Origin: Bartonella raoultii
GTDB taxonomy: Bacteria; Pseudomonadota; Alphaproteobacteria; Rhizobiales; Rhizobiaceae
DNA: 64,000 nucleotides
Direction of reading: 5' to 3'
Assembly: GCF_019659805.1 (NCBI RefSeq)
Contig: NZ_JAIFRO010000002.1
Location: 276,633-340,632, forward strand
Positions within the stretch are counted from its first letter, which is position 1; every line of letters starts with the position of its first letter. The notes beneath the pieces were generated by a model that was given only the letters and a program-made list of their open reading frames with translations, searched no databases and had not been told where the DNA came from. This document shows, piece after piece, positions 45,891 to 55,911 of this stretch. The translations under genes were made by a program, and so were the position numbers.

Positions 45891-48806
45891 ATGACTGTGA
45901 AAAATGAAACAATAGATTATTCGAAAACTCTTTATCTACCACAAACAAATTTTCCTATGCGGGCAGGATTACCACAAAAAGAGCTTGAATTGATGGCGCG
46001 GTGGGAAAATATGGAGCTTTATACTCAATTACGCCAACAAGCAAAAGACCGCCCACTTTACATTCTTCATGATGGTCCGCCTTATGCGAATGGCCATATT
46101 CATATCGGACATGCCTTGAATAAAGTATTAAAGGATGTTGTTGTTCGTTCGTTTCAAATGCGTGGTTTTAATGCCAATTATGTTCCTGGTTGGGATTGTC
46201 ATGGACTTCCAATTGAGTGGAAAATTGAAGAAAAATATCGTGCACAGGGAAAAAATAAAGATGATGTGCCTCTTAATGAATTTCGCCAAGAATGTCGTGA
46301 ATTTGCACAACATTGGATTCGTATTCAAAGTGAAGAATTTAAACGCCTTGGTGTTGTTGGAGACTTTAATAAACCTTATACCACAATGGCTTTTCATGCA
46401 GAAGCATGTATTGCAAGTGAGTTAATAAAATTTGCGATGTCAGGCCAGCTTTATCGTGGTTCAAAGCCTGTGATGTGGTCCGTTGTTGAGCGTACGGCTT
46501 TGGCAGAGGCAGAGATTGAATATCATGAGCATGAATCAGAGGTGATTTGGGTTAAGTTTCCTGTTCTTGAAGCAGATTCTCGTGATTTATATGGTGCTTA
46601 TGTCGTAATTTGGACAACAACACCGTGGACAATTCCTAGTAACCGCGCAGTTAGTTATTCTTCGCAAATTTCTTATAGTCTTTATGAGGTTGAAAGTGCG
46701 GAAAATGATTTTGGTCCTCAAGCTGGGGAGAGACTTCTTTTTGCTGATGCGTTAGCTATGAGTTGTGCAGAAAAAGCAAAGCTTATTTTAAAACATTTAC
46801 GTGTTATTTCTGCTGACGAAGTGAAAGGACTTGTTCTTTCTCATCCCTTAAAAGGTTTTGCGGGAGGTTATAACTATAAGATTGCATTGCTGGATGGTTC
46901 GCATGTTACAGAGAGTGCTGGTACAGGTTTTGTTCATACAGCACCAAGCCATGGACGTGAGGATTTTGAAATTTGGAATAATTATAAGTTCCTCTTAGAG
47001 CAGGCGGGTATAGATCCATCTATACCGTTTCCTGTTGATGATGCTGGTTTTTATACGAAGGATGTTCCTGGATTTGGGCCAGATCGTCATGGAGGTCCTG
47101 TACGTATTATTGATGATAATGGAAAAATGGGTGAAGCCAATAAAGAGGTAATTAACGCTTTAATTAAAGCTGATCGATTATTTGCACGTGGTCGTTTAAA
47201 ACATTCCTATCCTCATAGTTGGCGTTCGAAAAAACCTGTTATTTTCCGTAATACGCCACAGTGGTTTATTTCAATGGATAAAAATCTTGGAGATGGTTCA
47301 ACTTTACGTAGTCGTGCTTTAAAAGCTGTTTCGATGACGCGTTTTGTACCTTCTTCTGGGCAAAATCGTTTGGCATCAATGATAGCTGATCGCCCTGACT
47401 GGGTCCTTTCTCGTCAAAGATCTTGGGGTGTTCCTATTTGCATTTTTACAAATGAAGAGGGTAGTGTCCTTAAAGATGAACATGTAAATGAACGTATTTT
47501 ACAAGCTTTTGAACAAGAAGGGGCGGATGCATGGTTTGCAGAAGGAGCGCGTGAGCGTTTTTTAGGTGATCGTGCGCATGAGTCTTGGGTTCAGGTTCGT
47601 GATATTCTTGATGTTTGGTTTGATTCTGGAACAAGCCATAGTTTTGTATTAGAAGATCGTGCCGATTTAAAATGGCCTGCTGATGTTTATTTTGAAGGTT
47701 CTGATCAGCATCGTGGATGGTTTCAGTCTTCTCTTTTAGAAAGCTGTGGTACGCGCTCTTGTTCTCCTTATAAGACGGTGGTTACTCACGGTTTTACTTT
47801 GGATGAAAAGGGTAAGAAAATGTCTAAATCTTTAGGAAATACGGTTGTTCCGCAAGAGATTATTAAGACATCTGGTGCTGATATTTTTCGTCTTTGGGTT
47901 ATGACAACTGATTATTGGGAGGATCAACGCTTAGGTAAAAAAATTCTTCAGACAAATGTAGATTCTTACCGTAAATTACGTAATGCAATTCGTTGGATGC
48001 TTGGGACTTTAACACATGATGAAGGAGAAGAAATATCTTATTGTGCACTGCCCGATTTGGAAAAATTCATATTGCATAGATTGTTTGAACTTGATCAGTT
48101 AATTAACCAAGCCTATGATGCATTTGATTTTAAAAAAATTATGCGTGCATTATTAGATTTTTCGATTATTGAGCTATCAGCGTTTTATTTTGATATTCGT
48201 AAAGATTCTCTTTATTGTGATGCACCTTCGTCAAAAAAACGTAAAGCTTCTTTGCAGGTGGTGCGTGAAGTGTTTGAACGTATGGTCACGTGGCTTTCTC
48301 CAATGTTGCCCTTTACGATGGAAGAGGCGTGGCTAGAGCGTTATCCAGACACACAATCAGTGCATTTAGAACAGTTCCGTCCTGTACCAAAGGAATGGAA
48401 AAACGAAACTTTAGCTGAACGTTGGAAAAAAATACGGCTGGTCCGTAAAGTTGTTACAGGTGCTTTAGAGCTTGAGCGCGCTGATAAGCGTATTGGATCA
48501 TCTTTAGAAGCAGCACCTGTTGTTTTTATTTCTAATCCGATTTTACGAGATGCATTAGAAAATTTAGATATGGCAGAAATTTGTATCACCAGTGCACTCA
48601 CAATTATGCAGGATGCTCCCCCTTCTGATGCTTTTACTTTGAGTGATGTTGAAGGTGTGGGTGTGTATCCAGAAAAAGCGCAAGGAAAAAAATGTGCTCG
48701 ATCATGGCGCTATACGCAAGATGTTGGAAGTGATTCAAGGTATCCTGATGTATCGGCTCGTGATGCTGCCGCTTTGCGGGAGTTACAGATGCTTGGAAAA
48801 ATTTAA
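45891..48806 (+). CDS. ileS: isoleucyl-tRNA synthetase
   Basis: IleS charges tRNA-Ile and edits valine. The 971 residues have HIGH at 71-74 (GHIHIGHAL), the CP1 editing domain (TTTPWTIPSNRAV), WFDSGTSH, and GKKMSKSLGN. The C-terminal zinc ribbon is degenerate: the first Cys remains (KKCARSWRYTQDVG) but its CxxC partner is Ser and the second CxxC is replaced (YPDVSARD). This loss may be usual for the lineage. Monocistronic, about 190 bases after the hbp terminator. Confidence 0.97.
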   Translation: MTVKNETIDYSKTLYLPQTNFPMRAGLPQKELELMARWENMELYTQLRQQAKDRPLYILHDGPPYANGHIHIGHALNKVLKDVVVRSFQMRGFNANYVPGWDCHGLPIEWKIEEKYRAQGKNKDDVPLNEFRQECREFAQHWIRIQSEEFKRLGVVGDFNKPYTTMAFHAEACIASELIKFAMSGQLYRGSKPVMWSVVERTALAEAEIEYHEHESEVIWVKFPVLEADSRDLYGAYVVIWTTTPWTIPSNRAVSYSSQISYSLYEVESAENDFGPQAGERLLFADALAMSCAEKAKLILKHLRVISADEVKGLVLSHPLKGFAGGYNYKIALLDGSHVTESAGTGFVHTAPSHGREDFEIWNNYKFLLEQAGIDPSIPFPVDDAGFYTKDVPGFGPDRHGGPVRIIDDNGKMGEANKEVINALIKADRLFARGRLKHSYPHSWRSKKPVIFRNTPQWFISMDKNLGDGSTLRSRALKAVSMTRFVPSSGQNRLASMIADRPDWVLSRQRSWGVPICIFTNEEGSVLKDEHVNERILQAFEQEGADAWFAEGARERFLGDRAHESWVQVRDILDVWFDSGTSHSFVLEDRADLKWPADVYFEGSDQHRGWFQSSLLESCGTRSCSPYKTVVTHGFTLDEKGKKMSKSLGNTVVPQEIIKTSGADIFRLWVMTTDYWEDQRLGKKILQTNVDSYRKLRNAIRWMLGTLTHDEGEEISYCALPDLEKFILHRLFELDQLINQAYDAFDFKKIMRALLDFSIIELSAFYFDIRKDSLYCDAPSSKKRKASLQVVREVFERMVTWLSPMLPFTMEEAWLERYPDTQSVHLEQFRPVPKEWKNETLAERWKKIRLVRKVVTGALELERADKRIGSSLEAAPVVFISNPILRDALENLDMAEICITSALTIMQDAPPSDAFTLSDVEGVGVYPEKAQGKKCARSWRYTQDVGSDSRYPDVSARDAAALRELQMLGKI

Positions 48807-49000
48807 AACATGAGATTAAGAAAGAAATGCAGAGTTCAAGAGTATGAATAAGTGCTTAAACTCTGTTATTGATGCATTTGGTCTTTTATGATAACAATGA
48901 AATCCGTTGTTTTTCTATGGGGGAGGTTTGTGGATTGATTTTATCTTCAATGATTACAGGAGTATTAATCCTCCATATACTGAGGGAAATGGGATAAGTA

Positions 49001-49480
49001 GTGAAAAAGCATGAAATAAAGATATTTTCAATAGGCATTTTATCGATGTGTTGTATTTTATGTGGGTGTGGTTTATCCGCTCCTACTTATGGTACAGATA
49101 AGCCGGTTTCTTTACAGTTTTTTGAAGATATAGCTAACATGACTTCATTAACACCAACAAACAATAGCAACCAGTTGGTTTTGAAGTCTCGTCCACAACT
49201 TGTGATACCAAGCGCTGGTGCGCGTGCAGTTTTACCATTACCGCAGCAGCAAGAGCGTTCTGTTGAGAAAACAACAAAATTGAAACAGTATTTGAGTGAA
49301 GAAAAGGCATCTGCTGGTATTGCGGGGTCAAAGAGTATTGCACAGTTGAAAGCAAAACAACGGCAGGAGTATTTACGTCTTAGAAGAGAAAGAGTTGGAA
49401 ATACACACTATCGAAGATATCTTACTGAGCCACCTTTAAGTTATCGTCAACCAGCAAAGACAGCACCTGCTGGTCGATAG
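49001..49480 (+). CDS. putative lipoprotein downstream of ileS
   Basis: A 159-residue protein starting at GTG 49001. The signal ends in a lipobox-like LCGC (about residues 20-23), so it is probably lipidated. The mature part begins GLSAPTYGTDKPVSLQFFEDI and has SRPQLVIPSAGA, blocks that recall small conserved lipoproteins of Rhizobiales. The C-terminal half is basic (AKQRQEYLRLRRERVG) with no domain I can name. It follows ileS after 194 bases. Confidence 0.72.
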   Translation: MKKHEIKIFSIGILSMCCILCGCGLSAPTYGTDKPVSLQFFEDIANMTSLTPTNNSNQLVLKSRPQLVIPSAGARAVLPLPQQQERSVEKTTKLKQYLSEEKASAGIAGSKSIAQLKAKQRQEYLRLRRERVGNTHYRRYLTEPPLSYRQPAKTAPAGR

Positions 49481-49614
49481 AATAAAGATGAAGCATTGAA
49501 AAGCATAAGAAAAAAGAACTTTGAAATTAGGTTGTACTCCAGAGGGATTATAATCTTTTCAAAGAAAATAGATAGTATTTTAAAAGTAGATATTTTGGAT
49601 CAGAAAAATTGCTT

Positions 49615-50061
49615 TTAATGTCTTTTTTTTATAAAAAAATCTTTAAGTAATTGAGCTGCTTCTTTTTCTTTAAAACCAGGGTATACTTCTGGCTTGTGAT
49701 GGCAGGTTTTATGCTGATAAAGGCGTGGACCGTGTTCAATCGCACCTCCTTTAGGATCACTTGTTGCATAGTAGAGGCGCCGTATGCGTGCAAATGAAAT
49801 GGCAGCAGCACACATAGCGCAAGGTTCAAGTGTAACATAAAGGTCGCAATCAGTAAGTCTTTCGCTTTGAAATGTTTTGCATGCCATACGAATAACACGC
49901 ATTTCTGCATGTCCTGTAGGGTCGTATGGGGTTTTTGTGAAGTTACCAGCACGTGCAATGATTGTTTTGTCATGTATGATGACAGCGCCTATGGGGACCT
50001 CATCTTTTTTTGCAGCCCATTGTGCTTCTAAAAGAGCTATTTCCATAGGAGTTAAAGTCAT
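49615..50061 (-). CDS. tadA: tRNA adenosine(34) deaminase
   Basis: TadA converts A34 to inosine in tRNA-Arg(ACG). From ATG 50061 the 148 residues carry the zinc site HAE (51-53) and PCAMC (80-84), plus EVPIGAVIIH at the start. ATG 50061 was taken; an upstream in-frame start would add 11 unconserved residues. It points toward ileS and is divergent from rluB, its usual neighbour in Rhizobiales. Confidence 0.95.
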   Translation of the reverse strand: MTLTPMEIALLEAQWAAKKDEVPIGAVIIHDKTIIARAGNFTKTPYDPTGHAEMRVIRMACKTFQSERLTDCDLYVTLEPCAMCAAAISFARIRRLYYATSDPKGGAIEHGPRLYQHKTCHHKPEVYPGFKEKEAAQLLKDFFIKKRH

Positions 50062-50326
50062 AATATTCTTTCTATTAGTGCATAGAGAATCCAAAAATTT
50101 TCCAGAAGAAGGATTCTGTTTAATATGTATATTTTCTTTTTTTATGATGGAAGGAGTATCACTATTTTGTAAAGTTTTTTACAACAAATTTATAAGTCAA
50201 TAGAGACATTATTGTTGTTAAAGGATAGAAAATAATAAACGATTATGTTACTCCCTCTTAGAAGAAGCAGTATAGTACATGTGAAAAATTTGCTCAATGT
50301 CCTGAAAAAATTAGTGTGAAAAGCAA

Positions 50327-51730
50327 ATGAAAGAAAACAATGAGAGTGAACGAATTGCTAAAAGATTAGCGCGTGCCGGTGTTGCTTCGCGTCGCGATGC
50401 GGAAATGATGATTGTTGCAGGTCGTGTGGTTGTGAATGGTACAGTTGTAACGACGCCGGCTTTTAATGTAACACGCTCTGATATTATTAAAGTTGATGGT
50501 AAACTTTTATCTCCTATAGAACGAACGCGTTTATGGCTCTATCATAAACCAACAGGACTTGTTACCACGAATCGTGATCCTGAAGGAAGGCCGACAGTAT
50601 TTGACAATTTGCCCAAAGGAATGCCCCGCGTCCTTTCTGTTGGAAGACTTGATATCAATACAGAAGGACTTTTGCTATTAACTAATGATGGTGGTTTAGC
50701 ACGTGTATTAGAACTTCCTTTAACGGGATGGGTTCGTAAATATCGGGTTCGTGCTCATGGACGCGTCAAGCAGAGTGCACTTGATAATCTTAAAAATGGT
50801 ATTGCCATTAATGGTATTTTCTATGGCTCAATTGAAGCATCGCTTGAGCGTGAACAAGGGACAAATATATGGCTTTCCGTAGCTTTACGTGAAGGAAAAA
50901 ATCGCGAAATAAAGAATGTGCTTGGTGCATTAGGATTATCGGTTAATCGTTTAATTCGTGTATCTTATGGTCCATTTCATTTATCTGACTTAGAAGAAGG
51001 TGCAGTTCGAGAGCTAAAAGGTCGTATGCTACGTGAGCAATTGGGTGAGCGTTTGATTATGCAAGCCAATGCAGATTTTGATGCCCCTATTTTAAAACCA
51101 TTTTCAAATTCTGCGGTTGTTGTAGAAAAGCGAAACGGCAAAGATTTTTTGGTCAAGGATGAAGAATGGATTTTCTCGAGTAGGAAAGATGTACCACGTA
51201 AACAACAGGGCAGTTCTACAAAGCATAAACAAGCGCTGCTAAGTACGAAACTTGGTGAGAAATTTATACGTAAAAATAAAAATGAGGAAGAAAAATCAGA
51301 GCGTTTTTTACCTCGTTCTCGTCGTTCTAATGTTTGGATGGCTCCTGGAGCACGTCCGCAGAGTGTGCGTAAAAAGTCTTTAAATGAGAAGAGTTCGTAT
51401 ACATATAAGAGTGATTTTTCTGGCAAAAAAAATTTCCAAAGAGAGGAAAAGTTACAAGAAGGTCCATCACAAAAAGAGAAGAATATTAGTTTTCATCAAA
51501 AACGTGATAAAAAAATTTATAGTGAAGCGTATATTGCTGGAAAAAAAGGTCGTTTTTTAAAAAGTAAAGAGAAAGCGATGAAAAGTGATCATAATGCGCT
51601 TCCTTTTGAGCATCTTCGAAAGATAAAATCAAAATCATCTGATGATACTATAAAGAAATCTAAATCATATAGTAGGTTATCAAAAATAGCGAAGCGATTT
51701 GGAGGTCCGCGTGCGGATCATCGGCGGTAA
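50327..51730 (+). CDS. rluB: 23S rRNA pseudouridine synthase, RluB/RsuA family, with long basic tail
   Basis: The 467 residues begin with an S4 RNA-binding domain (about 8-60, [21 protein letters not shown]), then the catalytic domain with [17 protein letters not shown], where Asp109 is the nucleophile, and [18 protein letters not shown]. After residue 245 comes a 220-residue Lys/Arg/Ser-rich, probably disordered tail; long tails are known in Rhizobiales members. RluB (U2605 of 23S rRNA) is the closest named relative. It overlaps rsmD by 20 bases. Confidence 0.88.
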   Translation: MKENNESERIAKRLARAGVASRRDAEMMIVAGRVVVNGTVVTTPAFNVTRSDIIKVDGKLLSPIERTRLWLYHKPTGLVTTNRDPEGRPTVFDNLPKGMPRVLSVGRLDINTEGLLLLTNDGGLARVLELPLTGWVRKYRVRAHGRVKQSALDNLKNGIAINGIFYGSIEASLEREQGTNIWLSVALREGKNREIKNVLGALGLSVNRLIRVSYGPFHLSDLEEGAVRELKGRMLREQLGERLIMQANADFDAPILKPFSNSAVVVEKRNGKDFLVKDEEWIFSSRKDVPRKQQGSSTKHKQALLSTKLGEKFIRKNKNEEEKSERFLPRSRRSNVWMAPGARPQSVRKKSLNEKSSYTYKSDFSGKKNFQREEKLQEGPSQKEKNISFHQKRDKKIYSEAYIAGKKGRFLKSKEKAMKSDHNALPFEHLRKIKSKSSDDTIKKSKSYSRLSKIAKRFGGPRADHRR

Positions 51731-52268
51731 ATTTTCTGGGCGTGTTTTGTTTACACCTGTTGGTCAATTGATTCGTCCAACCAGTGATCGTACGCGTGAA
51801 AGCCTTTTTAATATTCTGTCTAACAGAGAAGAACAGTTTTGGACAAACAAACGTATTCTTGATCTTTTTGCTGGGACTGGTGCTGTCGGCATTGAAGCAC
51901 TTTCACGGGGTGCAAAGGCTGCTGTTTTTGTAGAAAATTCTGTTGAAGGGCGTGGATTGATTCAAAAAAATATCGAAACCTTTGAATTACAGTCGATAGG
52001 GCGAATATTGCGTCGTGATGCAACCAAACTTGGCTATATTGGAACAATGCTTCCATTTGATATCATTTATGCTGATCCTCCTTATGGTCATTGTTTAGGT
52101 GAGCATGCTTTTATTGAGTCTTTGAAAGGGGGATGGGCAAAAGCTAATACACTTTTTATACTTGAAGAAAAGAAAGACGCGATTATTCATCTACCTGATG
52201 TTTTTTATCTAGATGATGAGCGCTTTTATGGTGAAACATCAATACGTTTTTATACATTACGATTGTAG
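51711..52268 (+). CDS. rsmD: 16S rRNA (guanine(966)-N2)-methyltransferase RsmD
   Basis: RsmD methylates G966 of 16S rRNA. Start: a perfect GGAGGT (51701-51706) lies four bases before GTG 51711, giving [11 protein letters not shown], the family's usual beginning. The 185 residues have the SAM loop [18 protein letters not shown] (from 51) and the catalytic DPPY (122-125). The start lies inside the end of rluB, so the two are translationally coupled. Confidence 0.93.
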   Translation: MRIIGGKFSGRVLFTPVGQLIRPTSDRTRESLFNILSNREEQFWTNKRILDLFAGTGAVGIEALSRGAKAAVFVENSVEGRGLIQKNIETFELQSIGRILRRDATKLGYIGTMLPFDIIYADPPYGHCLGEHAFIESLKGGWAKANTLFILEEKKDAIIHLPDVFYLDDERFYGETSIRFYTLRL

Positions 52269-52821
52269 CTTAAGTGGTGCGAAAGAACTTGTTTTATGCA
52301 AGCAGAAAAAAGAATTGTGCAGAGATTCTATCTATTATAATGAGAGTTTTAATAATTTCTTTGAAGGATCATAAACTTAAGTGACTAATATTCTCTAATG
52401 CTTTTAAAGTTGGGGCTAAAGGGCAAAGAAAACCTGAAACAGGATACAAAGTAAGTTTGATACTTGATGAAGTTACAGAAAACATTTGTTTTTCTAATTA
52501 TACTAAGCTTTCTTTTAGGTGCATATGTTTCAATTATGAGTATATTGCTATATCATAGATCAATTATGTATTAGGGCTATCGTTTAGAACAGTTTTATAC
52601 TAAACTGTTTATAAAAATATTTTAATCATATCATATGAAAAGCATAAAATGCCTCTTTTCAGAAAGAAGTGAAAAGGGGAATTATTTAATTTGTAAAAGA
52701 GAAAGAATATGTAAAGAGTGCATAATTTTATAAATAAGGATGCAAAAATCACACTCTAATTTATATAAATTAGTCAGATTGCTTATCAATGGAAAGAATG
52801 AATATTTTAAGGAGTCTATGA
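52269..52821. other. 553-base spacer between rsmD and pmbA
   Basis: No intact gene. One 50-codon open stretch without a start (about 52393-52550) reads FKVGAKGQRKPETGYKVSL, faintly like the arm of HU/IHF proteins. A hairpin AACAGTTT / AAACTGTT lies at 52588-52609 in AT-rich DNA, of uncertain role. Confidence 0.45.
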
Positions 52822-54153
52822 ATGGCTGACGAAAATCGGATTGATAAAGCTGCTTTGTTGGTAGAAGCGGCAAAGCGTTCTGGGGCTGATGCTGCTGATG
52901 CTGTTATTATTCACACACATTCTACCAGTGTATCGGTTCGTTGTGGGAAAGTTGAATCGACGCAAGCAGCCGAGAGCAACGATTTTACTCTAAGGGTTTT
53001 TGTTGGAAAAAAAGTGGCAAGTGTTTCTGCTAATTTAGAGTCTTATCCGCAAGAACTTGCAGAACGTGCTGTTGCAATGGCTAAAGCTTCTCCTGATAGT
53101 TTATTTGAAGGTTTGGCAGATAAAGAGTGTTTAGTTAAGAATCCTAAAGATCTTGATCTTTTTGATGATTTTGTACCAAACAGTCATTTTTTAACAGAAG
53201 ATGCTTTAAAAACAGAAGCAGCAGCTCTGAATGTAAAAGGAGTTAGCAATTCTGGCGGCGCTGCAACAGCGTATGGCCGTAGTGGATTTATTCTTGTGAC
53301 CAGCGATGGTTTTTGCGGAGCTTATCGCTCCAGTTATTTTTCACGTTCTTGTAGTGCTCTTGCTGGTGAGGGTACAGAGATGGAACGAGATTATGATTAT
53401 ACAACAGCTTTACATTTTTCTGATTTAGAAGCAGCTGAAGTGGTCGGGCAAAATGCAGGAATTGGTGCTGTTCGACGTTTGGGAGCAATTCGTGCAGCTA
53501 CTGGGAATGTTGATGTTATTTTTGATCCGCGTACAGCGCGCGGAATCGCGGGACATATCGCATCTATGGTTAATGGATTATCGGTTGCCCGTAAGACAAG
53601 TCTTTTACAAAATTTCTTGGGTCAAACAGTGATGAAGCCTGATGTAAATGTGACCGATCAACCTTTACAATTGCGTGGAAATTCTTCGCGTCCTTTTGAT
53701 GGAGAGGGGGTTGAGGGACAAGCAATAAATATTATTGAAAATGGTATTTTAAAAAATTGGCTTCTTTCCTCTTCTACGGCACGTGAATTGGGTCTTAAAA
53801 CCAATGGTCGTGGTACACGTTCAGCATCACTGGTTCAGCCGATGCGTACTAATTTTGCCATTGAACCGGGTTTGGTATCTCCTGATGATATGATAAAAGG
53901 TTTGCGAAATGGTTTTTATGTGACAGAACTGTTTGGGCATGGTATTGATTTTGTTACGGGTCAGTATAGCCGTGGCGCTTCCGGTTTTTGGATTGAAAAT
54001 GGTGAAATTACTTATCCAGTAAGTGAAGTAACACTCGGTTCTGATTTACTTCATATGTTAGCGCATTTAACACCGGCGAACAATATTGATCGTCGTTATG
54101 GTACTGCTGCTCCAACATTGTTAATTGAAGGGATGACACTTGCAGGAAGATAA
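52822..54153 (+). CDS. pmbA: PmbA/TldE-family metalloprotease component
   Basis: A 443-residue TldD/TldE-family protein. TldE pairs with TldD in a protease that trims peptides and degrades unfolded substrates. Family blocks include SVSVRCGKVESTQAAE at the start, SGGAATAYGRSGFILVTSDGF, and the C-terminal TNGRGTRSAS to NFAIEPG and TGQYSRGASGFWIENGEITYPV. The zinc-binding HExxxH of TldD is absent, which marks it as TldE/PmbA. AAGGAG lies eight bases before the ATG. TldD is not in this window. Confidence 0.92.
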   Translation: MADENRIDKAALLVEAAKRSGADAADAVIIHTHSTSVSVRCGKVESTQAAESNDFTLRVFVGKKVASVSANLESYPQELAERAVAMAKASPDSLFEGLADKECLVKNPKDLDLFDDFVPNSHFLTEDALKTEAAALNVKGVSNSGGAATAYGRSGFILVTSDGFCGAYRSSYFSRSCSALAGEGTEMERDYDYTTALHFSDLEAAEVVGQNAGIGAVRRLGAIRAATGNVDVIFDPRTARGIAGHIASMVNGLSVARKTSLLQNFLGQTVMKPDVNVTDQPLQLRGNSSRPFDGEGVEGQAINIIENGILKNWLLSSSTARELGLKTNGRGTRSASLVQPMRTNFAIEPGLVSPDDMIKGLRNGFYVTELFGHGIDFVTGQYSRGASGFWIENGEITYPVSEVTLGSDLLHMLAHLTPANNIDRRYGTAAPTLLIEGMTLAGR

Positions 54154-54943
54154 TACACATCATGCTTCTGATTTAAATCTGTTACTTGATGTTTGTCGAG
54201 AAGCAGGGGATTTAGCAATGAAGTATTTTGGATGTGCGTTGGATGTTTGGATCAAAGAGGGAAACTCGCCAGTTAGTGAAGCTGATTTTGCAGTTGATCA
54301 TTTGTTAAAAAAAAAGCTTCTTGAAGCGCGTCCAAATTATGGATGGATTTCAGAAGAAACAAAAGATGATCGGAGAAAACGAGACTATGAGCGCTATTTT
54401 GTTGTTGATCCTATCGATGGCACGCGGGGCTTTCTTTCTGGTAGCATCTATTGGTGTATTTCAATTGCTATTATTGAGAATGGGCGTCCTATCGTAGGTG
54501 TTTTGCAGTGCCCAGCTCAAGGCGATGTTTATGCAGCTGTTGCTGGTGGGGGAGCAAAATTAAATAATATAGAGCTTCCTCTTTTAACATCTCCAGTTAA
54601 TCGTAAATATAAAATTTCACTTGATAAGTCATTTGCGCAAAAATTGCCGGATGATTTTCGCAATAGGGTTAATTTTTATCATCATATTCCTTCTCTTGCA
54701 TATCGTATTGTTCTTGTTGCTCAAGGTGAGATTGATCTCGTGTTAGTTCGTCCGAATTGTCATGAGTGGGATATTGCTGCTGCTGATCTTATTTTACAGG
54801 AATGTGGAGGGTGTCTTTTATCACTTGATACACCCTCTATCTCTTACGGAGTTGAGCCTTACCAATATGGACTTTTAATTGCTGGTAAAAATAATTGTTG
54901 TCAGGATATGATAGATATTGTTCATCAAGTACAGTTAGTTTAA
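54140..54943 (+). CDS. inositol monophosphatase-family phosphatase, CysQ-like
   Basis: A 267-residue phosphatase likely acting on 3'(2'),5'-bisphosphate nucleotides (PAP). Metal-site motifs are SEE (71-73) and DPIDGTRGF (90-98), then CHEWDIAAADLIL near the C-terminus. The best start is TTG 54140, 14 bases inside pmbA with AAGGG ahead; no ATG occurs before the conserved region. In Rhizobiales this gene sits between pmbA and the DUF4170 gene, as here. Confidence 0.87.
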   Translation: MQEDNTHHASDLNLLLDVCREAGDLAMKYFGCALDVWIKEGNSPVSEADFAVDHLLKKKLLEARPNYGWISEETKDDRRKRDYERYFVVDPIDGTRGFLSGSIYWCISIAIIENGRPIVGVLQCPAQGDVYAAVAGGGAKLNNIELPLLTSPVNRKYKISLDKSFAQKLPDDFRNRVNFYHHIPSLAYRIVLVAQGEIDLVLVRPNCHEWDIAAADLILQECGGCLLSLDTPSISYGVEPYQYGLLIAGKNNCCQDMIDIVHQVQLV

Positions 54944-54989
54944 TCACATAAAAAACGTACTACAATCTCTAAATAATATGGAGGTACAT

Positions 54990-55235
54990 ATGAGTGAAGC
55001 CAACGCAAAAAAGCAGTATTTACATCTTGTATTTGGTGGAGAGTTAAAAAATCTTACAAGTAACCAATTTAAAAATCCTGATGATTTAGACGTGGTTGGT
55101 ATTTTTTCAGATTATCAATCTGCTCAAAAAGCATGGCAGGAAAAAGCACAAAGTAGTGTAGACAATGCATTACAACGTTATTACATTGTAGACTTACAGC
55201 GATTTCTTGACACTGAATCAAGTGATACAAAGTAA
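54990..55235 (+). CDS. DUF4170 family protein
   Basis: An 81-residue protein starting MSEANAKKQYLHLVFGGEL; GGAGGT lies four bases before ATG 54990, which fixes this start over one four codons earlier. DLDVVGIFSDYQSAQKAWQEKAQ and RYYIVDLQRFLD match the alphaproteobacterial DUF4170 proteins found between the CysQ-like gene and waaA. No function is known. It is 46 bases after the phosphatase and probably cotranscribed. Confidence 0.87.
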   Translation: MSEANAKKQYLHLVFGGELKNLTSNQFKNPDDLDVVGIFSDYQSAQKAWQEKAQSSVDNALQRYYIVDLQRFLDTESSDTK

Positions 55236-55911
55236 CATTTGAATATTATATCATTATTTTTAGGTTATCTGAGTTGCAGAGAAATTATATGATTTCAATT
55301 TGATATGATGATGTGTGGAATAGCTTGAAAAAATAAGTAGTAGGTTTTGAAAGGTGCTGTTGATAAAAGAAACAATGCGTATTTTTTAAGATTATCTAAA
55401 TTAATATAGAGCGTAAGATGCTTTTTTCTGCTTAAATTAAATAAAGTTATAGCTCTATTTTCTCATTCTACGAATGCAAAGATAAGCACAAGATTGTTCA
55501 AAATAATCAGGATTTAAAAATGTGTGTGCTTTGGAAAGAATAAGATAAAATACATGGATATTCATCAAGACAAAGAATGATGCCATAAAAACTTGAAAGA
55601 TCTTTAAGTTTAAAAAAAATGGCTGTATGCATAGAAATTTTACATGAAAAGTTACGTAAAAAGAGAAAAATTATCTATTTACTCTATTATATTTTTTATA
55701 TTTGCAGTTACATAAAAAAAATCTTTAAAAATTATAAAATGAGACTGTGATTTTTCTTTTTTGGGATATTTAGTTTATTCATGAAGGGTATTTTTCCCAA
55801 AATATGAATACCTCTACTTCTAAAGGAATGAATGCAATGAATAGAGTTGATAAATTCTTTAACAAAAGAAGTTTATAGATGTTTCAAAAACAGGAAAATA
55901 AGGAATTTTCA
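55236..55911. other. about 640-base spacer before waaA, with a short leader ORF
   Basis: No recognisable gene in a region where other Rhizobiales keep the genes close. A short ORF, ATG 55837 to TAG 55878 (MNRVDKFFNKRSL, with AAAGGA nine bases ahead), ends 33 bases before the waaA start and could be a leader peptide. Confidence 0.45.

Noticed and set aside
52588..52609. Hairpin AACAGTTT/AAACTGTT as the rsmD terminator
   Set aside because: It lies over 300 bases after the rsmD stop, is A-T rich, and is not followed by a clean T run.
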